This document shows positions 27,164-36,702 of a stretch of DNA of 64,000 bases, piece by piece. Source of the stretch: Flavobacterium cupriresistens (GTDB lineage: Bacteria > Bacteroidota > Bacteroidia > Flavobacteriales > Flavobacteriaceae); assembly GCF_020911925.1 (NCBI RefSeq), contig NZ_CP087134.1, positions 1,426,001 through 1,490,000 of the forward strand, read 5' to 3'. How positions within the stretch are numbered: position 1 is the first letter of the stretch; every line of letters starts with the position of its first letter. Under the pieces are notes generated by a model. The model worked only from the letters and a program-made list of their open reading frames with translations, had not been told where the DNA came from and did no database searches. The translations under genes and the position numbers were made by a program.

Positions 27164-27194
27164 TTGTGAAATCAGAACTTCTGTCGTAGTTTTG
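27164..27194 (+). promoter_or_regulatory. Bacteroidota-type promoter of tRNA-Asp copy 2
   Basis: TTG (27164-27166), 20 bp spacer, TAGTTTTG (27187-27194), about 19 bp before the tRNA. Short flanking strings (GCTTG and CAATAACGCAG) are shared with copy 1. Confidence 0.7.
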
Positions 27195-27213
27195 CACCCA
27201 CAATAACGCAGTT

Positions 27214-27287
27214 GGTTTGGTAGTTCAGTTGGTTAGAATACATGCCTGTCACGCATGGGGTCGCGGGTTCGAGTCCCGTCCAGACCG
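27214..27287 (+). tRNA. tRNA-Asp (GTC), copy 2
   Basis: Identical over all 74 bases to the gene at 25370-25443, and the identity continues into the 3' flank (CAATATTGG). Anticodon GUC; CCA not encoded. Confidence 0.97.
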
Positions 27288-27298
27288 CAATATTGGAA

Positions 27299-27328
27299 GA
27301 AGCCTTTCTTAACGGAAAGGCTTTTTTA
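27299..27328 (+). terminator. Terminator after tRNA-Asp copy 2
   Basis: AAGCCTTTC-ttaac-GGAAAGGCTTTTTT, the same hairpin as after copy 1. Confidence 0.9.
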
Positions 27329-27497
27329 TTTTTAGTACTTTCGATCGTCTCATTTTCTTCCTTATATTTAATAGATAATAAATTAAACTGCAAAAAGCGT
27401 TTGGATTTAAACAAGTTTGTAAAGCTGTAATGGTTGTATTTTGTAAACCTTGCGATTTTCCTTTTGCATTCCTTGCGGTTGAAATCTTTATTTTTCG

Positions 27498-28322
27498 ATG
27501 GAACAAACAAATCATAAAGTAGATAAGTATTACATCAAAAAAGTAGATGCCGATCAAAAAAGCATTTATTGTCATCATGATGTAATGGGGGAATTATTTG
27601 TTCCGACGCATAAACATGACAAAGCACAGTTGCTTTATGCCGAAGGCGATGTGGTGTTTGTTACGACCGAAACCAAAACCTATTTTTTACCCGCACGACA
27701 TTTTATATGGATTCCGGGTGGAGTAGAACACAGCATTCATCCAAAATCTGAAAATGTGATGATGCGAAATCTGTATTTTCCTGTTGAAAAGAATGAAAAT
27801 GATTTTTATCAAAATGAAGGAATCTATCCGGTAAATAATCTGCTGCTTCAAATGATGCTTTTTACGAATCAATGGAACGGTGATCTTAAGGATGGAAGTC
27901 CAAATTTTGTAATTGCTAAAGCGATAAAAGCGATTCTTCCTCAAATCTGTCTGATCAATTTACCTTTAGAATTGCCTTTGCCGAAAGACCCGAGATTGGG
28001 TAAAATTCTGCGACACATAGAAAACAATCTGGGAGAAACGATTTTGTTTGCTGAAGTTGCGCATGAATTCGGCTATAGCGAACGCTCTTTGTATCGCTTG
28101 TTTCAAAAGGATCTTAAGATGTCATTCATTCAATATTATACCATCAGGAGAATCTTAAAAGCAATTGAGCTATTATTAGAAAGAAAACTTTCTGTAAAAG
28201 AAGTGGCTCAGGAAGTGGGCTATAATAGTGTTCCCACGTTTAGCAATACTTTTTTTAAGATTTTAGGACAACGCCCGTCTGATTATCTGGGGGGTGAGGA
28301 GATTTTGGTGCGAACTAGATAA
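27498..28322 (+). CDS. AraC-family transcriptional regulator
   Basis: A 274-residue regulator. An N-terminal cupin-like sensor (LFVPTHKHDKAQLLYAEG, then FLPARHFIWIPGGVEHSI) is followed by the two helix-turn-helix motifs of the AraC C-terminal domain (about residues 165-265). These are ILFAEVAHEFGYSERSLYRLF and VKEVAQEVGYNSVPTFSNTF. It precedes the efflux operon at 28820-32835 on the same strand. It is separated from that operon by about 500 bp of repeats, so control of the efflux genes is plausible but not shown. Confidence 0.9.
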   Translation: MEQTNHKVDKYYIKKVDADQKSIYCHHDVMGELFVPTHKHDKAQLLYAEGDVVFVTTETKTYFLPARHFIWIPGGVEHSIHPKSENVMMRNLYFPVEKNENDFYQNEGIYPVNNLLLQMMLFTNQWNGDLKDGSPNFVIAKAIKAILPQICLINLPLELPLPKDPRLGKILRHIENNLGETILFAEVAHEFGYSERSLYRLFQKDLKMSFIQYYTIRRILKAIELLLERKLSVKEVAQEVGYNSVPTFSNTFFKILGQRPSDYLGGEEILVRTR

Positions 28323-28328
28323 AGATTG

Positions 28329-28668
28329 TTTCACGCAGATTTAGCAGATTGGGCGGATTTTTATTGTTTCGACGAAGGGAGAAATCGCATCCAGTATTTG
28401 GAAGAGGAAGAATTCTGGTTGGTTACTAACATATCACACCGCAAAGTTCCGCCTTTAGTAAGATTAAAAAAAATCTGCTAAATCTGCGAGAGAAGTTTCA
28501 CGCAGATTTAGCAGATTGGGCTGATTTTTATTGTTTCGACGAAGGAGGAATCGCATCCAATATTTGGAAGAGGAAGAATCCTGGTTGGTTACTAACACCT
28601 CACGCCGCAAAGTTCCGCCTTTAGTAAGGTTAAAAAAAACCGCTTAATCTGCCAAATCTGCGTGAGAA
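28329..28668. repeat. Two tandem ~167-bp palindrome-ended repeats
   Basis: Units start at 28329 and 28496 (period 167) with TTTCACGCAGATTTAGCAGA. Each contains TTTCGACGAAGG and TTGGAAGAGGAAGAAT, then GCAAAGTTCCGCCTTTAGTA. They end with the inverted partner AAATCTGC(T/C)AAATCTGCG. They fill most of the 28323-28819 spacer; no gene is seen there. Confidence 0.85.
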
Positions 28669-28819
28669 TTTAGCGCATTATTTTTCAATAGTTTAAAACG
28701 GTTTCGCTTAAAATAAGAATTTTTAGAAATGTCCGAAATGAATATGTTATTGACTTTTTAGAGGCATCAGTCATTAAAAAAATGCAGGAACTTTGCACCA
28801 TAATTTATTTTATGTATTC

Positions 28820-30184
28820 ATGTTCCTTATAAAACCGATTTCCACACCGGAAAAATCCCTTAAAAGATTGACTTTGTTTCTTTTTTTTATAGGATTTACC
28901 ACTTCATACGCTCAGCAGGTTGCTACGATTTCATTAAAAGAAGCAATTAAAATAGCCAGAGAGCACAACAGAAATATTCTCAAATCCAATCTTGAAGTTA
29001 CGCTTTCAGAAGAAAATATTAAAGAAAACAAAGAACTTCGTTTACCTGAAGTTGAATTGAACGGAATGTATTCCCGAATCACCAATTTGACAGAATTCAA
29101 AGGAGGATTCCTGAAAGACAAAGAAGTTACCAATACAATTCCTGAAATCTATCAGGTTGGTACCGCTGTTAAAATGCCAATTTATGTTGGGAATAAAATC
29201 AACAATGCTATTAAGATTGCCAATCAGGAAAGTAAAATTGCTCTTATAAAAAAGGAGAAATCAGAAAATGATATTCAATTGGAAGTCATTGGAACCTATT
29301 TGGGAATTTACAAAATGATGCAACTTCAGAAAATCATTGAAGAGAATATCAAAGAAGAATACAACCGACTCAAAGAAGTTCAATCGCTGCAAAAACACGG
29401 TACGGTAACTAAAAACGAAGTGATTCGTGCTGAGTTGCAACTCTCGGATCGGGAATTGAATGCGCTGACCAATTCAAAAAACATCAAAATTGCACTTCAT
29501 GATTTCAAAACGCTGCTTCAAGTATCTGAAGAGCAGGAAATAGCTATTGATACAACGGCAGATATTGATGAAATGAGCAGTATTGATCCGTATGACTCTT
29601 ATATGACTCATGCTTTGCAAAACGAAGAAATGAGGATTTCCAGTCAGGAACTTGCAGTCAAAAAAACAGAATTGAATTTGGTAAAAGGGAATTATTACCC
29701 AAGCATTCATTTCTTTGGAAATTACAGTTTAAACTATCCGAATTATAAGTTCTTCCCGCCAGATCCGTATCTGTATTCATTGGGACAGGTTGGTATCGCA
29801 GCCAGTTTTGATCTTTCGGGTCTGTATAAAAACAGAACCAAAGTAGAGATCGCGAACACCAAAATTCAGTGGCAGGTCCTGCAATCCGAAATTGTAAAAG
29901 ACAAGGTAAAAGACGAATTGTATAGAAACCATACCCAATATCAGGAAATTCTCGAAAGATTTAAAGTGGTCGATAAGGCTTTGGAACTGGCTAATGAGAA
30001 TTACCGAATTGTAAAACTGAAATACTTCAATCAGTTGGTCTTGGTGACCGAAATGGTCGATGCAGATAATGCTTTATTACAAGCTAAATTCAATAAAATT
30101 TCAACCCGTATTGACGCGGCAATGAAACATTACGAATTGTTGCGCACGGCAGGAATGCTAAAAGAAGAGTTTAAAATTCAATAA
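28820..30184 (+). CDS. TolC-family outer-membrane efflux protein
   Basis: A 454-residue outer-membrane channel subunit with signal peptide (LKRLTLFLFFIGFTTSYAQQ) and the TolC repeat architecture. The first helix pair begins ISLKEAIKIAREHNRNI and the second half SSQELAVKKTELNLVKGNYYP. The frame is open to a TTG at 28793; the ATG at 28820 gives a normal signal peptide. It begins a three-gene operon with a HlyD-type adaptor and an MFS pump, forming a tripartite exporter across both membranes. Confidence 0.9.
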   Translation: MFLIKPISTPEKSLKRLTLFLFFIGFTTSYAQQVATISLKEAIKIAREHNRNILKSNLEVTLSEENIKENKELRLPEVELNGMYSRITNLTEFKGGFLKDKEVTNTIPEIYQVGTAVKMPIYVGNKINNAIKIANQESKIALIKKEKSENDIQLEVIGTYLGIYKMMQLQKIIEENIKEEYNRLKEVQSLQKHGTVTKNEVIRAELQLSDRELNALTNSKNIKIALHDFKTLLQVSEEQEIAIDTTADIDEMSSIDPYDSYMTHALQNEEMRISSQELAVKKTELNLVKGNYYPSIHFFGNYSLNYPNYKFFPPDPYLYSLGQVGIAASFDLSGLYKNRTKVEIANTKIQWQVLQSEIVKDKVKDELYRNHTQYQEILERFKVVDKALELANENYRIVKLKYFNQLVLVTEMVDADNALLQAKFNKISTRIDAAMKHYELLRTAGMLKEEFKIQ

Positions 30185-30203
30185 AAAATTAGGAATAGAA
30201 TTT

Positions 30204-31250
30204 ATGGCAAATAAAGGAAAAAAGACCGGTGCGTTTTTTCATGTTTTTGTAAAATTAGTAGCAATTGTGCTTATTGTGAGCGGAATTAGTTTGGGAATCT
30301 GGTTTTATGTTTTTACTAAAAACCACGAAGAAACCAACGATGCACAAATAGAGCAATATGTTACCCCGATTATGTCCCGAATTACAGGTTATGTTGAGGA
30401 AGTTCGTTACGAAGAAAATCAGTTGGTGCATAAAGGCGATACACTGGTTGTGGTAGATAACAGAGAATATAAATCAAAGTTGGATGTGGCTTTGGCTGAT
30501 GTTCAAAATGCGAAACAAAATAGTGTTGTTGCTGAAAAAAATGTGAGAACGACATCGGGAACTTCGGCGATTAGTGAATCGCAATTATTGGCTGCGAAAA
30601 CCGATTTATGGAAGGCAAAATCAGAGTACGATCGCTACAGGGCCTTGGTAAAAGAAGAAGCGGCAACGCAACAACAATTAGAAAAAGTGAAAGCAGATTA
30701 CGAATTGGCTCAGGCGCATTGCCAGGAGATTAAAAACCGAATTCAATTGGCAAGTTTAAGTACTTCTCAGGCAGCGGCAAATGTTCCTACTGCGACAACT
30801 GTAATTCATTCGAAGCAAGCGATCGCAGACAACGCGGCTTTGTATTTGTCTTATACGGTTGTTACTGCGCCTTATGACGGTTGGGTTGGAAAAAGAACAA
30901 TTCAGCCCGGACAACTGATTAAAGAAGGGCAATCGTTGGTTGCGATTGTGAGTAAAGAAAAATGGGTGACAGCAAATTTTAAAGAAACACAACTGCAATA
31001 CTTAAAAGTAGGACAGCAAGTAACTGTTAAAGCAGATGCGGTAAAAGGAAGAGATTTTGTTGGGGTGATTACCTCGTTGTCACCTGCAAGTGGCGCGCGA
31101 TTTTCATTATTGCCACCGGATAACGCTACCGGAAATTTTGTGAAAATTGAACAAAGAATTCCAGTAAAAATAAAACTTCAGGAGAACGATGCGCAAACAG
31201 ATTTTCTAAGAGCCGGAATGAATACAACCGTTATTGCTCAACACGATTAA
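30204..31250 (+). CDS. HlyD/EmrA-type membrane fusion protein
   Basis: A 348-residue periplasmic adaptor with one N-terminal membrane helix (LVAIVLIVSGISLGIWFYVF). It has a biotinyl-lipoyl-like half motif (TPIMSRITGYVEEVRYEENQ), a long coiled coil (about 95-195) and the second lipoyl half (VTAPYDGWVGKRTIQPGQ). EmrA-type adaptors link an MFS pump to TolC. It lies 19 bp after the TolC gene and 1 bp before the pump. Confidence 0.92.
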   Translation: MANKGKKTGAFFHVFVKLVAIVLIVSGISLGIWFYVFTKNHEETNDAQIEQYVTPIMSRITGYVEEVRYEENQLVHKGDTLVVVDNREYKSKLDVALADVQNAKQNSVVAEKNVRTTSGTSAISESQLLAAKTDLWKAKSEYDRYRALVKEEAATQQQLEKVKADYELAQAHCQEIKNRIQLASLSTSQAAANVPTATTVIHSKQAIADNAALYLSYTVVTAPYDGWVGKRTIQPGQLIKEGQSLVAIVSKEKWVTANFKETQLQYLKVGQQVTVKADAVKGRDFVGVITSLSPASGARFSLLPPDNATGNFVKIEQRIPVKIKLQENDAQTDFLRAGMNTTVIAQHD

Positions 31251-31251
31251 A

Positions 31252-32835
31252 ATGAATGACCAAGACATTTTTAAATCCTGGGTTCCCAATTGGGCAATTG
31301 TAATTATTCTGTTTGTTTGTTTACTGCATTCTATGATTTTGCTTGGAGTGTATACTTCAAACGTAACCTATGCAGCAAGTTTTCTGGATATTGAACCCGA
31401 AGATTTGCAGTTCGCAATGTGTGTGACCTACGGAACCTTGCTGGCGACAATTTTGATTGAAGCCCGATTTTCCAGTTTTTTTCCGACCAAAAACTACCTT
31501 ATGGCGGTTTATTCCTTGGTAGGAATTACGATAGTTTCGTCAGCATACGTTACTAATTTTACTGTTTTTTTGCTACTCAGGGTCTTCGAAGGAATTCTAA
31601 TGGCGTTACCCGTAATTACTATTAGACAATTGTTGATAGGACGTTTTAATTCTAAATATGCAATTGTAATTGGATTCTCCTTTTATTATGGAGCATTATT
31701 ATTGTCAACGCCATTTATTATGAATATTGCCGTTTGGTTTCTGGATCATTACGACTGGAAATACATGTTATACGTTTCGGGAATGCTGCAGGTTTTGAAT
31801 GTCTTTTTGATTTGGATTACATTTAAAGGTCATCGGATTACAAAGAAAATTCCGTTATATCAGATCGATTGGATAAGTTATGTTTTGGTATTGACTGCAA
31901 TTCTCACAGGAGCTTATTTTTTTGTGTATGCCGAGAAAAAATACTGGTTTGAATCGTCGCAAATGATTCTTATGTTGATGATTGCTTTGATTACGGCGGG
32001 TTTGTTTGTTTTTAAAGAGCTTTCGGTAAAACGACCGAGTTTTAACTTCGAAGTTTTTAAATATGCCAATCTTCGAATCGGATTTTTGTTGTTTTTCCTT
32101 TTTTATATCAGCAGAGCAACGCTTAGTCTTTGTCATGCTGCTATGTTCCAGATTTGGAATTGGGATCCGTCCCGTGTAGCCGGAGTGCAATACATTAACG
32201 GAATAGGAAATGTAATCGGATTGATTCTGGCGGCTTTCTTTTTGATAAAATCAATATCCACAAAGTATATTTTTTTAATCGGTTTTTCGCTTATAGCCTT
32301 GTTTCATTTTTGGTTCACGTTTCTTTTTGTGCCCGACGTTGCTTTGAGTGATATTATAATTCCGTATGTTTTACAGGGAATCGGAGTGGGGCTTTTGTTT
32401 GTGCCTTTAATTTTGTTCACCACATCATCAGTACCGCCTAAAATGGCTGCGTCATCAGGAATTATTGGAGTTTCAGGACGTTTCTGGGGGAGTACGATTG
32501 GTTTTTGTATTATGCAGAATGCGATGGCATTTTTAAATAAAAAACACTTCTTGAAATTAAGTCAGTTTGTAAACGATAATAGCGCCGAAACACAGGAGGT
32601 AATTGCCAAAACAACGCAAAGTTTTATGGCTAAAGGATATACGGCAGAAAATGCCAATACATTAGCTATAAAAAAGATTTTTGGTACTGTAGCTAAACAA
32701 TCGACTTTACTGGCAGATATGGAAATTTATACGATTGTGGGTTATGGTCTATTGGTTTTGATCGTTTTGATTGCGTTCAATCAGCATCTAAAGCAGACGG
32801 TGAATTTGGTTAAGAGTAAGGTTTGGATTGGATAA
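31252..32835 (+). CDS. MFS drug:H+ antiporter, DHA2/EmrB type
   Basis: A 527-residue pump with about 14 membrane segments. The open frame begins at a TTG at 31234, but the ATG at 31252 fits the 1-bp gap from the adaptor. FEGILMALPVITIRQLLIGRF and the central extra helices match DHA2-family transporters. The long C-terminal loop (NKKHFLKLSQFVNDNSAETQ) is similar to the EmrB group. Substrates are not predictable. The region after it (32836-33153) is AT-rich with only a small TTCCAAATT repeat and no gene. Confidence 0.9.
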   Translation: MNDQDIFKSWVPNWAIVIILFVCLLHSMILLGVYTSNVTYAASFLDIEPEDLQFAMCVTYGTLLATILIEARFSSFFPTKNYLMAVYSLVGITIVSSAYVTNFTVFLLLRVFEGILMALPVITIRQLLIGRFNSKYAIVIGFSFYYGALLLSTPFIMNIAVWFLDHYDWKYMLYVSGMLQVLNVFLIWITFKGHRITKKIPLYQIDWISYVLVLTAILTGAYFFVYAEKKYWFESSQMILMLMIALITAGLFVFKELSVKRPSFNFEVFKYANLRIGFLLFFLFYISRATLSLCHAAMFQIWNWDPSRVAGVQYINGIGNVIGLILAAFFLIKSISTKYIFLIGFSLIALFHFWFTFLFVPDVALSDIIIPYVLQGIGVGLLFVPLILFTTSSVPPKMAASSGIIGVSGRFWGSTIGFCIMQNAMAFLNKKHFLKLSQFVNDNSAETQEVIAKTTQSFMAKGYTAENANTLAIKKIFGTVAKQSTLLADMEIYTIVGYGLLVLIVLIAFNQHLKQTVNLVKSKVWIG

Positions 32836-33153
32836 GGTTGGAAATTCCAAATTTTTAAAGTTCCAAATTCCAAAAAAAGAAAGATACATAGGTGAATTGC
32901 CTTGTGGTTAACTGTTTTTTTTTTGCTATTATGGTCGGAATAAAATTTTGTGAATCGATATCAAAAGAGAGGAGATATCAAGCGATATTAGTCTTTTCTT
33001 CTGTTAAAACTAATTTTTAACTGTTGAAAATAAATATTACTAAAGTTAAGAATTGCTACATCGATATTATATTTGTTTCTTTGGCATCCAAATGTAATTT
33101 TAAACTTTTAAAGAGGTTTAAAACCCACTATAACCATAAGATAAAATCATAAG

Positions 33154-34590
33154 ATGTTTTTTAATTCGATTAGTTTTGCACTATTTTTACCTGTAGTTTT
33201 TATTTTTTATTGGTTCGTTACAAATAAATCTCTCCGATCTCAAAATATATTACTTCTACTATCAAGCTACTTTTTTTATTCTTGCTGGGACTGGCGATTC
33301 CTGTTTTTATTGCTATTTTCAACGGTGTTGGATTACTATACAGGTTTAAAAATGTGCGATGCTAAAAATGAAAATAGTAAGAAATTCTGGTTTTGGTTAA
33401 GTATTTCGGTCAATTTAGGGTTTCTGGGAATTTTTAAGTACTATGACTTCTTTGCTTCATCATTTGCCGAAGCTGTTTCGCATCTGGGCTTTCAGGTAAG
33501 TCCTTGGACCTTAAAATTGATTTTGCCGGTTGGGATTTCTTTCTATACTTTTCATGGACTGTCTTATGTGATAGATATTTATAAAGGACGTATAAAAGCA
33601 GAAAAAAACTTTATTGACTATTCGCTCTTTGTTAGTTTTTTTCCGCTACTTGTGGCTGGTCCTATAGAACGCGCAACGCATCTTTTGCCGCAAATTCAAA
33701 AGAAAAGAACTTTTGATTACGCCAAAGCTGTAGACGGGTTAAGACAAATTTTATGGGGTTTATTTAAGAAAGTAGTCATTGCAGACCAATGCGCAGAAAT
33801 TGCCAATACAATATTTAATAACTCGGCAGATTATTCCGGAAGTACTCTTGTTTTAGGTGCAATCCTTTTTGCATTTCAAATATATGGTGATTTTTCCGGC
33901 TATTCTGATATTGCATTAGGAACGGCTCGATTGTTTGGAATAGAGTTGTTAAGGAACTTCGCTTTTCCTTATTTTTCAAGAGATATTGCCGAATTCTGGA
34001 GACGTTGGCACATTTCGCTTTCTACCTGGTTTAGAGATTATTTGTACATTCCTTTAGGAGGAAGTAAAGGAGGTACATGGATGAAAGTTAGAAATACGTT
34101 TATCATTTTCTTAGTCAGCGGTTTTTGGCATGGTGCAAATTGGACTTTCATAATTTGGGGACTTCTAAATGCGATGTATATTATGCCGTCCATTATTTTT
34201 AATACAAACAGAGTCAATCTGGATGTTGTGGCTCAAGGTAAAAATCTGCCAACATTTAAAGAGCTGTTTCAAATAATAGTGACTTTTGGCTTAACCGTAT
34301 TTGCCTGGATCTTTTTTAGAGCAGAGAATCTACACCATGCGATGAGTTATATTTCTCAAATATTCTCGACTACATTGTTTACAAAACCGGAGTTTTTAAC
34401 TAATAAAATATTTTTGTTTCTCTTAATTTTCATCATAGTGGAATGGTTTGGAAGAGATCAGCAATATGCAATAGCCCAAATAGGTGGAAAATGGAATAAA
34501 GCTATTAGATGGGGATTCTACTATGCTTTAATATATCTAATATTTGATTTTGCTGGTAATGAACAGCAATTTATTTATTTTCAATTTTAA
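33154..34590 (+). CDS. MBOAT-family O-acyltransferase (AlgI-like)
   Basis: A 478-residue membrane protein with about ten membrane segments. The MBOAT motifs are visible: ILPVGISFYTFHGLSYVIDIY, then FWRRWHISLSTWFRDYLYIPLGG, and the catalytic His in VSGFWHGANWTFIIWG (about H326). AlgI-like proteins move acetyl groups across the inner membrane for O-acetylation of a surface polysaccharide. The next gene, 2 bp downstream, is a likely SGNH-type periplasmic partner. No polysaccharide biosynthesis genes lie nearby. Confidence 0.92.
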   Translation: MFFNSISFALFLPVVFIFYWFVTNKSLRSQNILLLLSSYFFYSCWDWRFLFLLLFSTVLDYYTGLKMCDAKNENSKKFWFWLSISVNLGFLGIFKYYDFFASSFAEAVSHLGFQVSPWTLKLILPVGISFYTFHGLSYVIDIYKGRIKAEKNFIDYSLFVSFFPLLVAGPIERATHLLPQIQKKRTFDYAKAVDGLRQILWGLFKKVVIADQCAEIANTIFNNSADYSGSTLVLGAILFAFQIYGDFSGYSDIALGTARLFGIELLRNFAFPYFSRDIAEFWRRWHISLSTWFRDYLYIPLGGSKGGTWMKVRNTFIIFLVSGFWHGANWTFIIWGLLNAMYIMPSIIFNTNRVNLDVVAQGKNLPTFKELFQIIVTFGLTVFAWIFFRAENLHHAMSYISQIFSTTLFTKPEFLTNKIFLFLLIFIIVEWFGRDQQYAIAQIGGKWNKAIRWGFYYALIYLIFDFAGNEQQFIYFQF

Positions 34591-34592
34591 TT

Positions 34593-35537
34593 ATGAAAAA
34601 ATTCACGAAGAACATTATGATTTTCAGTTTACCTGTACTTATGCTACTTGTATTAACTGAATTATCATTAAGAATTATACCTAATGATTATTCCTTTAAA
34701 AGAGACTATTTAGATAAGTATTCTAACAAAATCAGTGTACTTTTTTTGGGAAACTCCCATGTGTATTTTGGTATAAAGCCAGAGTTATTGGAGGCAAAAA
34801 GTTTTAATGCAGCCCATATATCTCAAAGTTTAGATTATGATTTTGAGATCCTGAAAAAATATGAGAACAATTGGTCGAATTTAAAATATATTATCTTACC
34901 GGTTGATTATTTTTCATTGTACGGAAGTCTTACAGATGGTTCGGAAGAATGGCGTGTAAAGAATTACAAAATATATTACGGTGTAAGTACCAGAGATAAG
35001 TTTAATGACAACTTTGAGTTGCTTAACGGAAAGTTTGGTAAAAATATCAATAGAGCTTTTAAATATTGGACTAAAAACAGAAATGATCTTGCTTGTGATA
35101 AACTTGGCTGGGGAACGAGTTATAATTCTGCCAATAATCAAGACTTATTGGAAACAGGAAAATCTGCCGCTTTAAGACATACTTCAGCTAAGGGAACTGT
35201 TCTTCCTGTGCAGGTTTCGGCCTTAAATAAAATACTTTCTTTTGCAAAAACTAAAAATATAAAAGTCATTCTATTTATAAGTCCCGCATATAAAACTTAT
35301 GTAGAGAATTTAAAGCCACAGCAATTGGCCAAAACAATTGGTGTTCTTAATCAGCTAAAGGAGCAAAATAAGGGATTGGAATATTATAATTTTATAAATG
35401 ACAAATCATTTGTAGCTAAAGATTTTTATGATGGAGATCATTTAAATGAAATTGGAGCAAAGAAATTTAGTTTAAAAATGGATAGTATAGTTAAATTTCA
35501 AAATAAAGCATTGATAGCGAAGGTTAAAAAAGAGTAG
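34593..35537 (+). CDS. SGNH-like periplasmic protein, partner of the MBOAT
   Basis: A 314-residue protein with one N-terminal membrane anchor (MIFSLPVLMLLVLTELSLRI). The first conserved block LFLGNSHVYFGIKP (GxSH, about residues 52-60) carries the nucleophile position. The last block DGDHLNEIGAKKF has the catalytic D280-x-x-H283. This is the arrangement of AlgJ/AlgX-like O-acetyltransferases that place acetyl groups taken from the MBOAT. The overall fold assignment rests on these two blocks; the target polymer is unknown. Confidence 0.75.
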   Translation: MKKFTKNIMIFSLPVLMLLVLTELSLRIIPNDYSFKRDYLDKYSNKISVLFLGNSHVYFGIKPELLEAKSFNAAHISQSLDYDFEILKKYENNWSNLKYIILPVDYFSLYGSLTDGSEEWRVKNYKIYYGVSTRDKFNDNFELLNGKFGKNINRAFKYWTKNRNDLACDKLGWGTSYNSANNQDLLETGKSAALRHTSAKGTVLPVQVSALNKILSFAKTKNIKVILFISPAYKTYVENLKPQQLAKTIGVLNQLKEQNKGLEYYNFINDKSFVAKDFYDGDHLNEIGAKKFSLKMDSIVKFQNKALIAKVKKE

Positions 35538-35647
35538 TTGAAAACTTAAAATTTACTGATAAAAGCCTTAAACTTTTATGTACAGGGGATACATTTTTCC
35601 TGTGCAGGATTCGTGCCTGTGTTTTTTAAATTATGGATCTGATATTA

Positions 35648-36415
35648 TTATTTCTTCCAACGGATTCTGTAGTAATACCCAATTTCAGGATTCAGTAAAT
35701 GATATTCATAACTTTTAGTGGTGCTGTCAAAGGAAATTTCTTTTATTTTTTCGAAAGAAGCATTTATTGCGGAGGTTATTTTTCTTTTTTCTAAAATTGC
35801 ATTTTTCGAAAATTCTAAAGGTTTGTTTTTGAGGATTATTCTATAATGTATAATGTCAACTTCACTGGTTACTCTTGTCTCAACGTGTGGTAATGAAACT
35901 TTGTCTACATCATCCAGTATGGCTTTAAAATGCAGTACACAACTTTGATTATAGTATATTGGTTTTTTGAACTTTAATAAGGCTCTGTCGTACTTTGTTG
36001 GGTCATGTTCATCTACAATGTTGATGACCTCTTGTAGGTCAGATGTTATTTTGGGTAAATGAGTGCCTGTCCATTTAAAATTGTAATCCATTTCTGTGAG
36101 CACAGGTTTTTTTACTTGTATTAGTTTGTACGTTTCGTATGTTATACAATTTCCGTCAAGTGTTTCGTATTTAATAAATGTAGATCTATTCTCATGATCA
36201 GTCTGTTTTATGTCTAAGACTTTGTAGAGTGTATAGATAAGATAAATCGTAAAAGTTAAAAGCATTAAGCAGAAGAATGCCAATGCAATGAATAGTGCCA
36301 GTTTGTTGGCAATAAATAAAAAAACAAGCCCTAATATTGATGCCAAAGAAGCAAAAAAGGCAAATTTTCCTGAAAAAATACTACAGATAGTTGTAGTGAA
36401 GTTTTTAGAACTCAT
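35648..36415 (-). CDS. Unknown protein, two membrane helices plus beta-rich domain
   Basis: A 255-residue protein with two adjacent N-terminal helices (FAFFASLASILGLVFLFIA and LFIALAFFCLMLLTFTIYLI). A soluble, strand-rich C-terminal part follows (about 75-255; KYETLDGNCITYETYKLIQV, HFKAILDDVDKVSLPHVETR). I do not recognise a Pfam family. The 2TM-plus-beta layout resembles effector proteins seen in some CBASS systems, but no nucleotide cyclase gene is present, so I do not assign that role. It is encoded in an accessory-looking patch. Confidence 0.6.
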   Translation of the reverse strand: MSSKNFTTTICSIFSGKFAFFASLASILGLVFLFIANKLALFIALAFFCLMLLTFTIYLIYTLYKVLDIKQTDHENRSTFIKYETLDGNCITYETYKLIQVKKPVLTEMDYNFKWTGTHLPKITSDLQEVINIVDEHDPTKYDRALLKFKKPIYYNQSCVLHFKAILDDVDKVSLPHVETRVTSEVDIIHYRIILKNKPLEFSKNAILEKRKITSAINASFEKIKEISFDSTTKSYEYHLLNPEIGYYYRIRWKK

Positions 36416-36702
36416 AAATGCAGTTTCTTACAAAACTACAGTTTTTTCTTATATTTACGCGTCTCCTCCCATAATATTCGATAGATTAATTATTTGATAC
36501 AAATATAGGATAAATTTGACTTCTAAAATTTTTTCTTTCTGATTTTCTGATTTTTAACGTTTTTGTTGGGGTGTTGTCATGGTGTACTTAGTTTTTTTAA
36601 AGAGTTACATTTGCTTCTGTATAGATGAAAGTTTTAGAGGACAGTTATTTTAAAGAAGTTCTATACGAAAAAATAAAATAGAGCAGATGGGAACTGCCAA
36701 TT

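Noticed and set aside
27172..27510. Minus-strand frame of 112 codons over tRNA-Asp copy 2
   Set aside because: It crosses the tRNA gene and its terminator, so it cannot be a real protein gene.
35648..36415. CBASS effector of the 2TM-beta (Cap15-like) type
   Set aside because: The layout is similar, but no CD-NTase or ubiquitin-like cap gene is adjacent, so the system is not supported.
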